Notes: generated by a model not told the origin, from the letters alone. A stretch of DNA of 64,000 nucleotides from Septoria linicola (GCA_024114885.1 CP099422.1:1736001-1800000), one strand, 5' to 3'; counted from the first letter of the stretch, positions 10,697-22,800 are shown. Numbers and translations are program-made.

Positions 10697-11366
10697 GATT
10701 CGATGTTGGAGTCTTGAGCTCCGGGAGCACAGTACCTGACACGCTCCTCAGAAGGCAATCGTAGAATCGAGTCGAAAGTGGTGCTGCTTTCGAAAGCCGT
10801 GACTGGTCTTGTCCCTGACGAATGCTTGCCACAGCAGGACCAAGTGTATTGGCTTTACCTGTACTGACTTGAAAACGTGTCCTGCTTGCTGCTTTCGGAG
10901 ACGATCGGACCACCTAAGAATGATATAAAGTCGTTGTTGCAGACAGTATAAGAAGAAATATTCGAATCTTCGAGTCCGATGGCCGTGTCTTCCTGCGATG
11001 AGTGATGTATATGATTAGTACGTTGTTGGTCGGTGAATAGAGTCGTGTACACACACTAACTAACAAATAGGCCAGGTACAAGAGAAAGGGCCGAAAAGCG
11101 GCTTGTGCCACATCGGACAAGCATGCGCGAGAGGAGCCTCTTCCATTCCTTCTGGAACATTACTAACTAGTCTGCTACCTATACCTCCGCCGACCTCGAG
11201 TGTGTTGTTGACCATTTGGACAGCCCGTTTCTGCCGCGCGATCAACCACACACACCCTGTGTGAGAGAGCACATCACTAATCACCTGCAACTGCCCGCAT
11301 TGCCACGAGACATCCTTGCTCATTCAGCTGACCTTGGGATCCCAATTGGCTACCGCCTGGTTCATT
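10697..11366. other. Divergent promoter region
   Basis: 670 bases between the starts of the MAK32-like gene and the CAP gene. Short frames only; no family signature. Confidence 0.5.
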
Positions 11367-13174
11367 ATGGCAGCTCCGCAGCAGGGCATGCACAACTTGA
11401 CCACCCTGATCAAGAGGTATGCTGAACTCGTTTTCTTTCCTTATTTCTGCTCTTCATAACGCATGTCTCCCTGTCTGCAGCTATGGAGAACAAGGCTCGC
11501 TTCAGTAACGGCAGCCCCGTGTCGGTCCTGCCATCTGACAACCCGCTAAACACACTTCTCCGCAGACTTGAGGCAGCAACGTCCCGTTTGGAAGATATCG
11601 CTTCTTCATCTCAATCCTACGACACCGTCTCCCCAACCCTTCGATCCGATGGACAGACACGAGATGGCCCGTCCGCAGCGGGCACGAAGCCCTCACAGAG
11701 CGCCCCCGAGCTCCCCACCGTCACACCTTCGATCTCACAGCAGACCGTCAAGGCGGTCGAACCTCTTCCGGCGCAGATCAGCGACATGGACGCCCTCATC
11801 GAGAAGGAGGTGGACGCATTTCTGGCAGCTGCGAAGGGGCTGGACCCACTCGTAGAAGAACAGGCAGCGGCAGTTGCCAAGGGCTTCGCTGATCAGAGGA
11901 AGTTCTTGCTGGTGACCACAAAAGCAAAGCGACCTGATCCGCAGTCGCAGACATTCATGGATCTGCTGAAGGACCTTCAGCAAGATCTGGGTGCCGCGGG
12001 AGACATCAAGGACAGCAACCGGGGCTCGCCCATGAAGGAGCATCTGGCCATGATTGCTGAGGGAATCAGCACTCTGCAATGGCTGGTTATGGATGGCAAG
12101 CCTGCCGACGTTGTCGCTGAGATGATTGGGGGTGCGCAAATGTACGGCAATAGGATTCTGAAGACTCACAAGGAGGGTGACCAGGCACATGTCACGTTTG
12201 TGCGCTCATACTATGCACTGCTTACTGCGCTCAAAGAGTACATCAAGAAGCACTACCCAACCGGTGTGACATGGAACTCTGCAGGCGTCGACCCAGCGCA
12301 AGCAATGCGCGACATTGATGAAGCACCAACGACGAATGGCACGGCAGCTCCAGCACCTCCAGCTGGCGGTGCAGCGCCTCCACCACCTCCACCTCCACTT
12401 CCCAACTTCGACAATGTCCCACCGCCTCCACCGCCGCCGGGAGGGGCGCCAATTCCGGCGAAGAGTGGTAGTGACATGGGCGCAGTCTTCGATCAGCTGA
12501 ATAGGGGTGAATCAGTGACCTCGGGTCTGAAGAAGGTGGACAGGAGCCAGATGACACACAAGAACCCGTCACTACGCGCAAGCTCAGCTGTACCGGGCGA
12601 AATCAGCAGGTCTAAGAGTCCTGGTCCAGAGATCAAGCCAAAGCCGGGCAGCCTACGACAGAACAGCACATCCTCCCCAAAAGCCGCACCCAAACAAGGC
12701 AAGAAAGAGCTCGATGGTAATAAATGGCTCATCGAGAACTTTGACTCTCCCTCAGCGCCGATTGAGGTTGAAGTCAGCATGACACAGTCCATCCTCATCT
12801 CGAAATGCAAGAACACCACGATAATCCTCAAAGGCAAGGCGAACGCCGTGTCGATTGACAACTCTCCACGATTACAGATCCTAGCAGAGACACTAGTGTC
12901 TTCTGTCGATGTTATCAAGAGCCCCAACTTTGCCATTCAGATCACGAACACTGTGCCCACGATACAGCTGGATCAGGTCGATGGAGCTAGCATCTACCTT
13001 GGAGCTGAGAGTTTAGCTACCGAAGTCTACACGAGCAAGTGTAGCTCGATTAATGTTATTCTCCCACCTGCGGGTGACGATGAGGATAGCAAGGAGGCGC
13101 CTTTGCCCGAGCAGATCAGAAGTTTCGTGTGGAATGGAAAGATGGTCAGCGAAATTGTCGAGCATGCTGGGTAA
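11367..13174 (+). CDS. SRV2: Adenylyl cyclase-associated protein (CAP)
   Basis: Two exons: 11367-11416 and 11566-13174, joined to give HNLTTLIKRLEAATSRLEDI, the expected CAP N-terminus with its coiled coil and RLE motif; 552 residues. The intron is 149 bases, long for this window. A downstream ATG at 11483 in the same frame would begin inside the intron and lose the conserved start. Domains in order: helical-folded domain (about 90-265), proline-rich stretches (about 280-312), a WH2-like actin-binding segment (GAVFDQLNRGESVTSGLKKV), and the C-terminal beta-helix CARP domain ending near SFVWNGKMVSEIVEHAG. CAP recycles cofilin-bound ADP-actin and links Ras/adenylyl cyclase signalling to actin. 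Identity is very secure. Confidence 0.96.
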
Positions 13175-13636
13175 GCGTGCTGTAGATGCGGAGCACAGGG
13201 CAAATTGTAGGATAATTGTACTGGTACGATGTAATTTAGACCAACTGCACCGCAACCGTATGCGATTTGAAGACACAAGCGTAAGCACCCATCACTATTC
13301 CCCATTTCCCAATATCGTTCAGCTTTGCTTCTGCAACTCAAAGTACAGCTACGCTGACTAGGTGACAGGAGCTGAAGCTGGTCTTCCGAGCCCATGGACA
13401 GCGGGACTTTGCCTCGATCGGGCATCTCCACGAGCGCCTGAGTCCCTGTGCGGTCTGTAGGCTGAGATGATGACGGTCACAGCCTGATCGTGCTTACTCC
13501 GGCCACCATCGATATCCGTGCCAAGTAGCAGCGGGCCTGTCAAGAGAAGCAATTGCCGTGTTCCCGGAGAAGGGACTGTTGCTGGATAGATGGTGTACTT
13601 GTCGTACAGTCCTGTCACTCTACTGCAATATTGGGC
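13175..13636. other. Intergenic, convergent gene ends
   Basis: 460 bases between two stop codons; should hold the 3' untranslated regions of CAP and the kinase-like gene. No gene seen. Confidence 0.5.
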
Positions 13637-14396
13637 CTATGACTTTGCACAAAGCACCCCATTCACAATTGATCGCATGCGCTCAGCAACAGCATCCAGA
13701 TCTTGCTCGCCATTGATATGCTCGGCTGCGCCGCGGGCCTCAAACGACTTCATGACCTCCGATGTGGTCTCCCCGAATGTGGCGAGACGCTTCCGCACCA
13801 TCGTCTCGTCCTGATCATCGAAACGATTCCGATCTGCCGTGGAGAGACGCTCAAAGAGAATCTCATCCGAGCAGTCGAGCACGATCAAGCGCTGTATGGG
13901 AGTAATCATCTTCTCGAGGTATTCGCATTGCTCGAGATTTCTTGGAAAGCCTATGTCTCATTAACAAAGACGTTTGTGGGGAAGGCTAGAGGAATCCCTC
14001 TCACCATCGAGAATAAACGTGCGAATTCCTTGTGTCCTGATTGCAATTTCCATGCGCTGTCGAAGGAGTCTGGTGGTCAACTCGGGTGGGCCCACTCGGC
14101 CAGCTGACATGTTGGCTCTGATGATTTCTGCGTATAGGCTTCCAGGTTTGTTCATTTCTGCTCGTAATGTGTCGCCGACGCTGAGGTGGATGATTGGGAG
14201 ACCTTTGGCGAGAAGCGCGCACTGTGTGCTTTTGCCGAAACCTGGTCCGCCGACGAGACCGATAAGAGTGACCTGAGGTAGTCAGCCATGGTCGTCTGCC
14301 TCGTGTAATGCGCTCCGGTGCAAGACGTACATCAGGCTGTTCTTGTGGGCGAGCTGTTGGTAGGTCCTTGGACGCCATGGCGTTTGAATCACTCAT
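13637..14396 (-). CDS. Nucleoside monophosphate kinase (adenylate/UMP-CMP kinase-like)
   Basis: Three exons (14331-14396, 14005-14272, 13637-13950) give 215 residues in phase; introns are 58 and 54 bases. The P-loop is GGPGFGKST (residues 30-38), a variant of the usual GGPGSGKGT. The NMP-binding part has LSVGDTLRAEMNKPGSLYAEII, the Walker B-like strand is FILDGFPRNLEQ, and the lid has NRFDDQDETMVRKRLATF with the expected RxDD-like arginines. The family transfers phosphate from ATP to AMP, UMP or CMP; the substrate here is not certain, and the P-loop changes may shift it. An upstream in-frame ATG at 14486 would add 30 residues. Cytosolic location is assumed. Confidence 0.85.
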
Positions 14397-14581
14397 GATA
14401 TGGTGATTGGATCGCGGATTCTCCTGTCGGTAGAAGAAGTGCTGAATTCTCGGCAGTTGGTTGTGCTGATGGTAGAGTTCTTTCATGCTTGATTATAAGC
14501 TTGAATTTACGCAGCAAACTTTCCGAAGATCATCAGGTTCCATCACGTACTTTGCACTCCGTCGATGAGCCAGCCGCAGTA

Positions 14582-15273
14582 TCAGTGCACAGCTTTCTTC
14601 AGAACGAAAGCGTAGTACTCAAATGAGTTCTCACCCCCAAGAGTTTCCATGTGCATGTCCCACAAGTTGTCCTGGTTGAGAAGGGGCTTGACGAAATGTG
14701 GTTGTCGATATGTGATGTAGAGGAAGGCGCCTGAGTCTTTCAATGTGCGCGCAACCTACATTGCGTTATTAGTGTCACTAGCTTCACTCTGCATCGGCTC
14801 ACATATACCTCTTTCATGTACAGAGCGCTGTTTTCTCGCACATCATCAGGCGGACTCCAGGGACTTCCGTGGATCATAGCGTCGAGTGTGCCCTTGTCGA
14901 AGGCAACATCGATCGAAGCGGCTTCGACTGCAGGCATATCGCGAACATCACCACACATCCAAGTAAGTCCATCTGTCTTCTGTTCGCTCATGCGTTCAAC
15001 GATTACAGCTGAGAAGTCGAGACAGAGCTGGTGTTGATAGCCACGCTTCAGCAAATCTTGAGGGATGGTGCTGTCGCCCGCGCCGAGATGTAGAATCTTC
15101 GGGCATTGTGCTGGATCATATTTCGCGAAGAGATGTTTCTGAAAGAACGGCTCAAGATCGCTATATGTCCTAAACCACTCATGAGTCGGCTCTTTTCCGT
15201 CCGACTTAGCATAGCGTTCGTCCCAGTACTCGGGGGTCTTCAGAGCCTCGATCTCTTCTTCGGACATTGCCAT
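14582..15273 (-). CDS. SAM-dependent methyltransferase, EEF1AKMT4/METTL13-like
   Basis: Two exons, 14809-15273 and 14582-14755, give 212 residues. The start at 15273 (MAMSEEEIEALKTPEYWDERY) matches the family's opening. SAM-binding motif I is ILHLGAGDST (residues 60-69), the acidic loop follows in CLDFSAV, motif II-like GDVRDMP, then FDKGTLDAMIHG, and exon 2 carries GAFLYITYRQPHFVKPLL. This arrangement resembles the methyltransferases that modify lysines of elongation factor 1A, but the target is inferred. The frame stays open upstream, and an ATG at 15393 inside the left 31-bp repeat copy could add 40 residues; I consider that less likely. Confidence 0.83.
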
Positions 15274-15371
15274 GATTGTTTTTGTGTGTGTACGATCTGG
15301 AAGGAGAAGAGAGCCAGGAGAAGAAAGTGCACCAAGAAACAACGGAGCTCTTTCCGCTGCAAGGACGGTGC

Positions 15372-15402
15372 GCCATTCTGACCAGTCCGCCATATCAAAC
15401 CT
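15372..15402 (-). repeat. Left copy of a perfect 31-bp inverted repeat
   Basis: Positions 15372-15402 are the exact reverse complement of 19837-19867. Read toward the methyltransferase gene, this copy begins AGGTTTGATATGG and contains an ATG opening the frame MADWSEW. It lies just outside the AT-rich block, is not RIP-mutated, and sits in the 5' region of the methyltransferase gene. Confidence 0.9.
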
Positions 15403-15484
15403 CGGTAACGCAATAGCAATAAACACACTCTATCGCTTCTAATTCACTCTCTATACTCGCTGCACACTCGCAATCATAGCTCCG

Positions 15485-18400
15485 CGTGCTCTAGACTACT
15501 TACTATACTATAACTATATCCGCTAGCGTAGGGAGGTAGGTTATACCCTACTAGAGATCTAATCTACCCTTTACTACTCCTTTCGAGTTACTATTACTAA
15601 ACGCACCTTCGAGCGCATACTGTCTATATTGTCTATTCGACTTAATAAAGACTATAGTAGGAAGGTATAGAATATTCTAAATAATAAGAATAAACTCTAG
15701 ATACGTATAGGCTTTATATATAATATCCTACGTCTTAAAGATAGCGAAGCTATATAGGTTTTAATAGACGAGGGCTTTAATATTACTATAAGGTAATACT
15801 ACTATATTTGGATTAATAGGCTAGGACTATAGAAGATAGAGAGTAGTACGAATTATATAGATATAGAAGTATATATCGTAGAAATACTAGTAGTAGAGCT
15901 AGACAAGTTATTAGTTAAAGTATATAGTAAGGGTAATCTCTATACTTATCTATAGTCTAAATATAATATTATTAGGTAGTAGGCACTTATAGCTAAACCT
16001 TAAGTACTTATAGCTTATACTCGTAGTAACTAGATTTATTATATTACTTCTCTACTTAATCCTAAGAGCGTATAGCGTCGTCTTAACCGTATAAACGAAT
16101 ACTATAGAGCTATTATTATACCTAGTCTAGGCTTTACTATCTTAATAGATATATACTATAAGTTTAAGAAGTAGCTTATTTAGATCTATACTAGTATCTA
16201 TATCTATTCGTATTATATAGAGTAGATATATATTAGTCTATCTAGAAGGACAGCTATATTAGTTCTCGCTTAATACCTTATAGTACTACGCGCTATAGGT
16301 ACTATACCTTAAATCCTCTAATCTAATCGTAGTATAGAGACTATACTAGCTATAGATACTTATTTTAAGATCTAGAACGTTATCTATACTATAGAGTCGG
16401 AGGCTATAGTAGCTATAGGTAGTAAGCTATTACTACCGTTACGATTTAACTAATACTTTAAGTATAGAACTAGTAAGATAAACTAATATATTAAATTATA
16501 GTAGGCTTAGTAAGCTAAAGCCTTAGCGCTATAAAGAGGATACTTCTATTAATTACTAATTAAGGACTTATACGATAGCGATTTACTTATCGACTATATT
16601 ATCTTTCTAGCGATATATATACTAATTATACGTAAGGCTATTAGCGAGTTTATACGAGTATAGAACAGCTATAGGATCTAGAAATAGCCTAAGCGTCTAT
16701 ACGTTATTATAGGTATTCTATATATACTACGTAACTATCTATATATATATAGTACTAGTAATTAATCTATTCTACTATTAGATAGCGTTCTAGACGAGAT
16801 TAAAAGGGAACTAGAGAGCTTCGGTATATAATCGTAACTACTCGCTATAGTAACTCGCTAATAAAATATAGACCTAGAATCCTATCTACCTATAATAACC
16901 CTTAAATAGTATAGCTACGCCTTATAGCTATACGGCCTTATACTGCCTATAGACGGTAATACTAACTCTACTTCTAGTAAGCGTATTTACTATTATACTT
17001 ATTTAATACTACGTATACTCGTATTATAGTATATCGTATTATAGTAATAGCCGACGCTTAGTAAGCTTAATAAGCTATTAGCTACACGTAGGTAGATTAA
17101 TATATAGTAAATAAGAGATATATTTATAGCCTCTAATAGTATACTAATCCTTAATAAAGATAATAGAATTATAGAGATAGAGTTTACTAACGATCTATAA
17201 GTTAATAATCCTTAAGAGCTATCCTAATTAGTAATAGCCTATAATATAGCGTTAAAAACCCCGCTCTACGAGTATATCTACGAGGCTCGGCGAGTACGTA
17301 CTTCTAAATATTTAACTATTCTTCTCTTTCTTAACCTATACTATTTACTCTCTACCGATCGACCTTATCTATTAGGCTCGCTTACTATAACTATAGCCTA
17401 GCTCTAGAGTAAGTACTATATAATATTAGGCGTTAAATATAACTATATATTTAGTAGTTATCTTTACTATAGTTAATACGCTATACGTAACCTTAACCCT
17501 CTAAATAAGCGAATCGTCTATAAGCTATTAGTTATACTAGCGCCTACCTTAACGAGTCGCCCTACTATAGCGCCTACGAGTTATACGAGTACTATAGTTA
17601 TTACTCCTAGAATAAATACTAGAGCTACTACTAATACCTTCCTTTCGCTCTCTTAGGTTACTAATAAGGAGCGTAATACGGCTATTCTTAGGCTTAAGAA
17701 ATATACTACTCCTAATACTAGTAGTAGATTACTATCGTAGCGTCTAGTATCCGCTCTACTACTAAAAGCTAAGTAGAAGGAGCCTCTAATTAAGTTCCTT
17801 TATATATATAAGCTCTATCTATAGTACGTTACTATTAATAACTCTAGCGTTTAGACGTACTAGGATATCTATCTATACGATACTACTATAGATATATAGA
17901 TAGATTAAGACTAGTATACTAGCGATAATATAACTCTTATAAAGTACTTCCTTTCTCGCTATCTATAGCTACTAGCTACGCCGATTATAGATACTAAGGA
18001 CTTTAAAGAGATATTCTTCTATACTAGCTTCTAAGAGGACGATTAGCCTAAGCGAGTATCTAAAAGGGTATATATAGACTATTAGAATACTAATATAAGT
18101 AGGGCTATAGGTATATTTAGATAGCCGAAGGCGAAATAATCCGATAGGTAGGCCTATTTAATTAAGATCTATATATACTAGAGGAAAGGCTCTTAAGTTA
18201 AAGCTAAAGATAAAAGTAAAGTAGATAAACGTAAGTATCGTAAGAGTATAGCTACGAGTTAAACGAGCTTATCCTTAGTGTTTATAAGTATTAAGACTAA
18301 AGCTAGAATACGTATTAAGTAAGAGAAAAGTATATAGACTATAGCGGAGTACGATAGTATAAAGCCGCCTAAGATAATTAATCTTTCTAATAACGAGGCC

Positions 18401-19725
18401 TCTACGAGTACTACGAGTCTAGAGATTATATAGTAGCTCGCTCTATAACCTATAGCTACTTAGTCTATAGAGTCGGAGCTTAATAAGCAATTATAGGCTA
18501 GTCCAGCGACTATATAACTAATAATATAGCTAACTATAGAGCTAACTATAGAGTTAACTATAGAGCTAACTATAGAGCTAACTATACCTATTAAGCTAGT
18601 AGCGAAGCGATAGAAGCAGCTATAGGTAATATATACTACTAGAGAGACTAGAAGTAGTAAATAGTACTCGCTACGGACTCGTAGAGCAAATACTAGTTAA
18701 ATTATAGCCTAAGAAAGATAGGATTAGAGGAATTAGTATACTAGGATAGGATAAGAGTAGATATTAGTTTTTATACTCGTAGTAACTCGTAGTTCGATTA
18801 CTTATAAACTCGCTATACTAACTAGACTATAATAGGCTTAGGAATATCGTCTTTTAGCTATATAGCCTTCTATAGTTTCTATATATCGCGAGCCTTACTA
18901 TTAGCCTCCGCCTTAAGCTAGTTAATCTAGCTATTAATCTCTCTTATAATACTGTCTATCCTATTAAGCCTATCCTCTAATATCTTTATATAGGTACGGA
19001 GCTTCTCTAACTCGCTAGACTCGCTACTAGACTCGCTATCCTTATTATTACTAACTTATTTACTAGCCTAATAACTAGACTTAGCTATACGTATATAGTA
19101 CGTATAAGGCACCTCTTCTATCTCTATCTTATACTACTCCTTAAGACCTAGACGCTTATACTATAAGTATAGTATAATAGTAGTAACGCTCTAAGTCGTC
19201 TCTATTATATAGCTAGCCTTATTAAACTTATATAGAGTATTCTTTATAACCTTCTTCTTATTCTTATCTCTACCTTCTACTTTATTAAGTAACTTCTACT
19301 ATGTCGCTAGTACGTAGTACTAATAGTCGGCGGTATTTAGTATAGTAGAGTAGCGTAGGTAGTCGGAAGAGTTCGAGGAATTCTATAGCCTATTTTATAC
19401 TACGAGTTAGTAGCGAGTATATAGAGAGTACGAAATTGCCTACCTAGGAGTCTCTATCTCGTTAATATCTATCTCCTTAACTAGGGCCTAACTAGCTTAT
19501 ATAATTATACCTAGCGTTAAGCCTATACTAGTAGCGTAAAGTATACTATTAAGTATTAGCTAAACTAAAAGGCGTCGTAGAATACGCGCTATAACTTACT
19601 TAAGGCGATTAATACTACGAGTACTATATAAGGCCTCGCTATCGCCTATAGTCGCTATAAAAGTAGTATTTATTAGGTATAGTTAGAGTAGTAGCGAGCT
19701 AGATATTAGTATTAAGTAAGTCCTA
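15485..19725. repeat. RIP-degraded AT-rich repeat block, original element not identifiable
   Basis: Over about 4.2 kb the dinucleotides CA and TG nearly vanish while TA becomes dominant; CG, CC and CT remain. This is the classical result of repeat-induced point mutation acting on both strands (CpA to TpA). All six frames are riddled with TAA and TAG, as expected when Gln and Trp codons are hit, so no coding frame survives. Stretches such as 18180-18260 are purine-rich and may once have coded for a lysine-rich region, which would suit a transposon gag or transposase gene, but I could not reconstruct the type. The edges are rather sharp: ordinary composition returns within about 80 bases on each side. 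Copies elsewhere in the genome would be expected. Confidence 0.9.
18529..18586. repeat. 12-bp tandem repeat inside the RIP block
   Basis: The unit GCTAACTATAGA (one copy reads GTTAACTATAGA) occurs nearly five times in a row. The period is a multiple of three, so it may once have coded a four-residue protein repeat before RIP. Confidence 0.85.
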
Positions 19726-19836
19726 TTGTTATTAGCGCGACAATAGCAAGGCTGCTAGCGTAATGTGAGCGTATAACAATGGCAGGTGCGGGTGCAAGTG
19801 AATAATAAAGACAATAGAGAGCGTGGCCGCATGCGG

Positions 19837-19867
19837 AGGTTTGATATGGCGGACTGGTCAGAATGGC
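19837..19867 (+). repeat. Right copy of the 31-bp inverted repeat
   Basis: Exact reverse complement of 15372-15402. Read toward the tRNase Z gene it again begins AGGTTTGATATGG. Here its ATG (19846) opens a 12-codon frame that ends in TGA at 19882, in the same frame as tRNase Z, so it would act as a short upstream frame. Confidence 0.9.
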
Positions 19868-19874
19868 CCACCTT

Positions 19875-22800
19875 ATGCAAGTGAACTTCGACGCGCCAAA
19901 AAGTTTCGAGGACATCATCAATCCCGACATCACCTCCACGACCGGTGATCCATTGGCACCTCGCGATTTGTACATATTGTCGACATTGGTGTCAGTCTGA
20001 ATCATTCGCATTGGCTTCCACAACCCAACCGCTCCGGCGCATCACGAATCTCACGATTTCACGAACTGCATTTGCCCGCATCGATCGACTCGCGCTGCAC
20101 TACTGTGAATCTCGCCCATATTCCACGTTACGTCGGCAGTCAATTCCTCAGCACGCGCAAAGTGAATCGAAAGATACGCCAAAGGTATTGTCAGCACTCG
20201 GGGAGCTCTTGTCAGGCCACAGCTCCAAAAAGGATCACAATTCGTCCAAACCTATCGAGGAGCCGCAGTCTAGTCGCAACGCTCGCTTGGTGACACGATT
20301 TGAACCTTTGATACGAGCTATCGACCCAAAGAACAATCCAACTGGACGTTGGCGCGAGCGCACATGGTTGGGGTCGAGGAACAGAGCCAAAGATCATGAC
20401 GCACATGAGTCACGAAACTATCCCTCACTTCATCCCGACCTTGCGGTAATATTGCGTCGACACCATCGGCAACTGCTCCAAGCACCGACTCCAGCCGGTT
20501 TCAGCAAATTCATCAAGCGCGATTGGGACTCAGAGGGCAGGAAAATGCGATCCTTCGTACAGATTCTCACAACGCCTACGGCCGACACGCCAGGCACGAC
20601 TCTTATCCTCCACTTCGATAACAAGCGCTACCTAATTGGCAGCCTTGCCGAGGGGACGCAAAGAGCATGTGTTCAAATGGGCGCGAGACTGCTGAAAGTC
20701 TCTGAATGTTTCCTCACTGGCCGGACAGAGTGGACGAATACCGGAGGCATGATCGGCATGATTTTGACGTTGGCAGATTCTTCTGCATCGAGTGCGGCAA
20801 GCTCGCTCGAGGATGCCATGAGAAAAGCTCAATCGAAAGCCAAGAGAATGGGCGTACTTGACAATCCAGAAAAGATGCAGGAGCTGGAAGATCAGGCAAA
20901 GAAGGAGGCGACGAACTCCCTGACCATATTTGGCCCGCCGAACCTTAATCATACTCTTGCAACCGCGAGACGCTTCGTTTTCCGAAAAGGCATGCCAATC
21001 AACATCCACGAAATTCGTGACAATGGTCTTCCCGAGCAGAAGCCTGAGAACGACGAATGGACACCATTCTGGGCGGACCAAAATGTGAAAGTCTGGAGCA
21101 TGTCAGTTCAGCCAGCAGCAGACAAAGCTCAAGCTCGATCTTCTTCCATAAGCCCGCTCAAGCGTAGCTTCGACGAGATGCGCGCCGGCGATGAAGGTAA
21201 TGTGGTCCAGATCAATGGTGATCTTGCTCAAGAGGACCGCGATTACCTGACTGTGAAAGCTGTCGTGGGTGAAATGTTCAACTCATCCTGGCGATTAGAT
21301 ACGCTCTATGAGACTGCACTCTCACAAGTCAAGCTTCCTGCAACCATCTTCGTTCGTGATCCCGAGACGAACAAAATACAGAAATACACTGGGCCTTTGC
21401 CAAATGATCCAAAGAATCCACCTCCGAACCCCAACTTGACAGTTCTGGTACGGAAGCCGTGGCCCGGCGCTTTAGTGAATAGCCTGCCTGAGACCAAGCC
21501 TGCAAAAGAGGCTATCAGTTACATATTCCGCAATCATATGCAGCGCGGTAAGTTCCGACCTGAAAAGGCCAAAGCCAGAGGGATCAAGCCGGGCATTGAC
21601 TTCTCCAAACTTACGAAAGGCGAAAGCGTTCAAAATGACAAGGGAGAGACGGTGACGCCAGAAGAGGTGATGGACCCATCGCGGGTTGGTGGTGGCATTG
21701 CCGTTATCGATTTGCCTGGCCCTGACTACATCGACAATCTTATTGCCCGTCCAGAATGGCGCGAACAGAAGGTCATGGAAGGCGTTGGCGCTGTGATGTG
21801 GCTGTGCGGTAAGGCTGTGGCGACCGATGCTAGGATTCATGCTTTCATGAAGGAGTTCTCTCACCTGGAGCATATCGTGTCCTCGCCAGACTACTGTCCG
21901 AACAACATCGCTCTTGACTCTGTAGCTGCATCTACGATTCGATTGAAGAAAGTCGACCCAGCTCGGTACGTCGTCCCTGTACACGATGTCGAAGGCGAAT
22001 CACCACAGCAATACGGGGGAAGTGCAGATGCCCATGAGCAGAGTAAGAAGACTCCACTGCCAGACAAGGTGCACGTCGCAAGTCGAGGTCAAAGTATACA
22101 GCTTGAGCCCGCCATCGAGTTCCAGAACAAAGACGTCATACCTCTACTCAACATCGATGCAGCGGCAGCTGAAATACCTGAAGAGGTGATGCAAGAAGCT
22201 AGCAAAGCTCAGCAAGCAGCTAGCTCCCCAGATGCTGAAGCAGCGAAATGGCTCCAGACACTACCGCCTGGTGCTGAAAAGGCGGAGGTGATCACTCTAG
22301 GCACAGGCTCAGCGCTTCCTTCGAAGTACCGCAATGTATCCTCCACACTCGTACGAGTACCAGGCTGGGGTAACATATTGCTCGATGCGGGTGAGAACAC
22401 GCTAGGACAGCTGAAGAGGGTGTTCTCTCCAGCTGAGCTCAAAGCTATCCTTCATGGACTGAGAATGCTCGTCATCAGTCACATGCACGCCGATCATCAG
22501 CTTGGTACCACGAGTATAATCAAAGAGTGGTACGAAGAAGTCCACGCCAGCAAGCCCGCAGAACGCATCTCGCAATCAGCGGAGTGGGATGAGATCTTGG
22601 CACCTCGTGATCGTCTTGCAGTTCTTTCCGAGCCTGCAATGCAGCACTGGCTATACGAGTACAGCTTTGTTGAAGACTATGGCTATTCGCGCCTTGCGCC
22701 CCTGTCTCTGCACACTGCGGACGTCCGCAAAGGGATCAGCTCACGGCTGGGCTGGTTCATACCGCCCAGTCAACTCAGCGCCCTTAGCCAGCAAGACTAC

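Noticed and set aside
13961..14486. A second small gene antisense to or overlapping the kinase exons
   Set aside because: Its frame is the continuation of exon 1 of the kinase through the intron; splicing with good signals restores the P-loop.
15485..19725. Terminal inverted repeats at the edges of the RIP block
   Set aside because: The sequence near 15491 (GACTACTTACTATACTATA) and the reverse complement of the right end (GACTTACTTAATACTAATA) look alike, but both are low-complexity AT-rich DNA and the match needs gaps; it does not prove a TIR.
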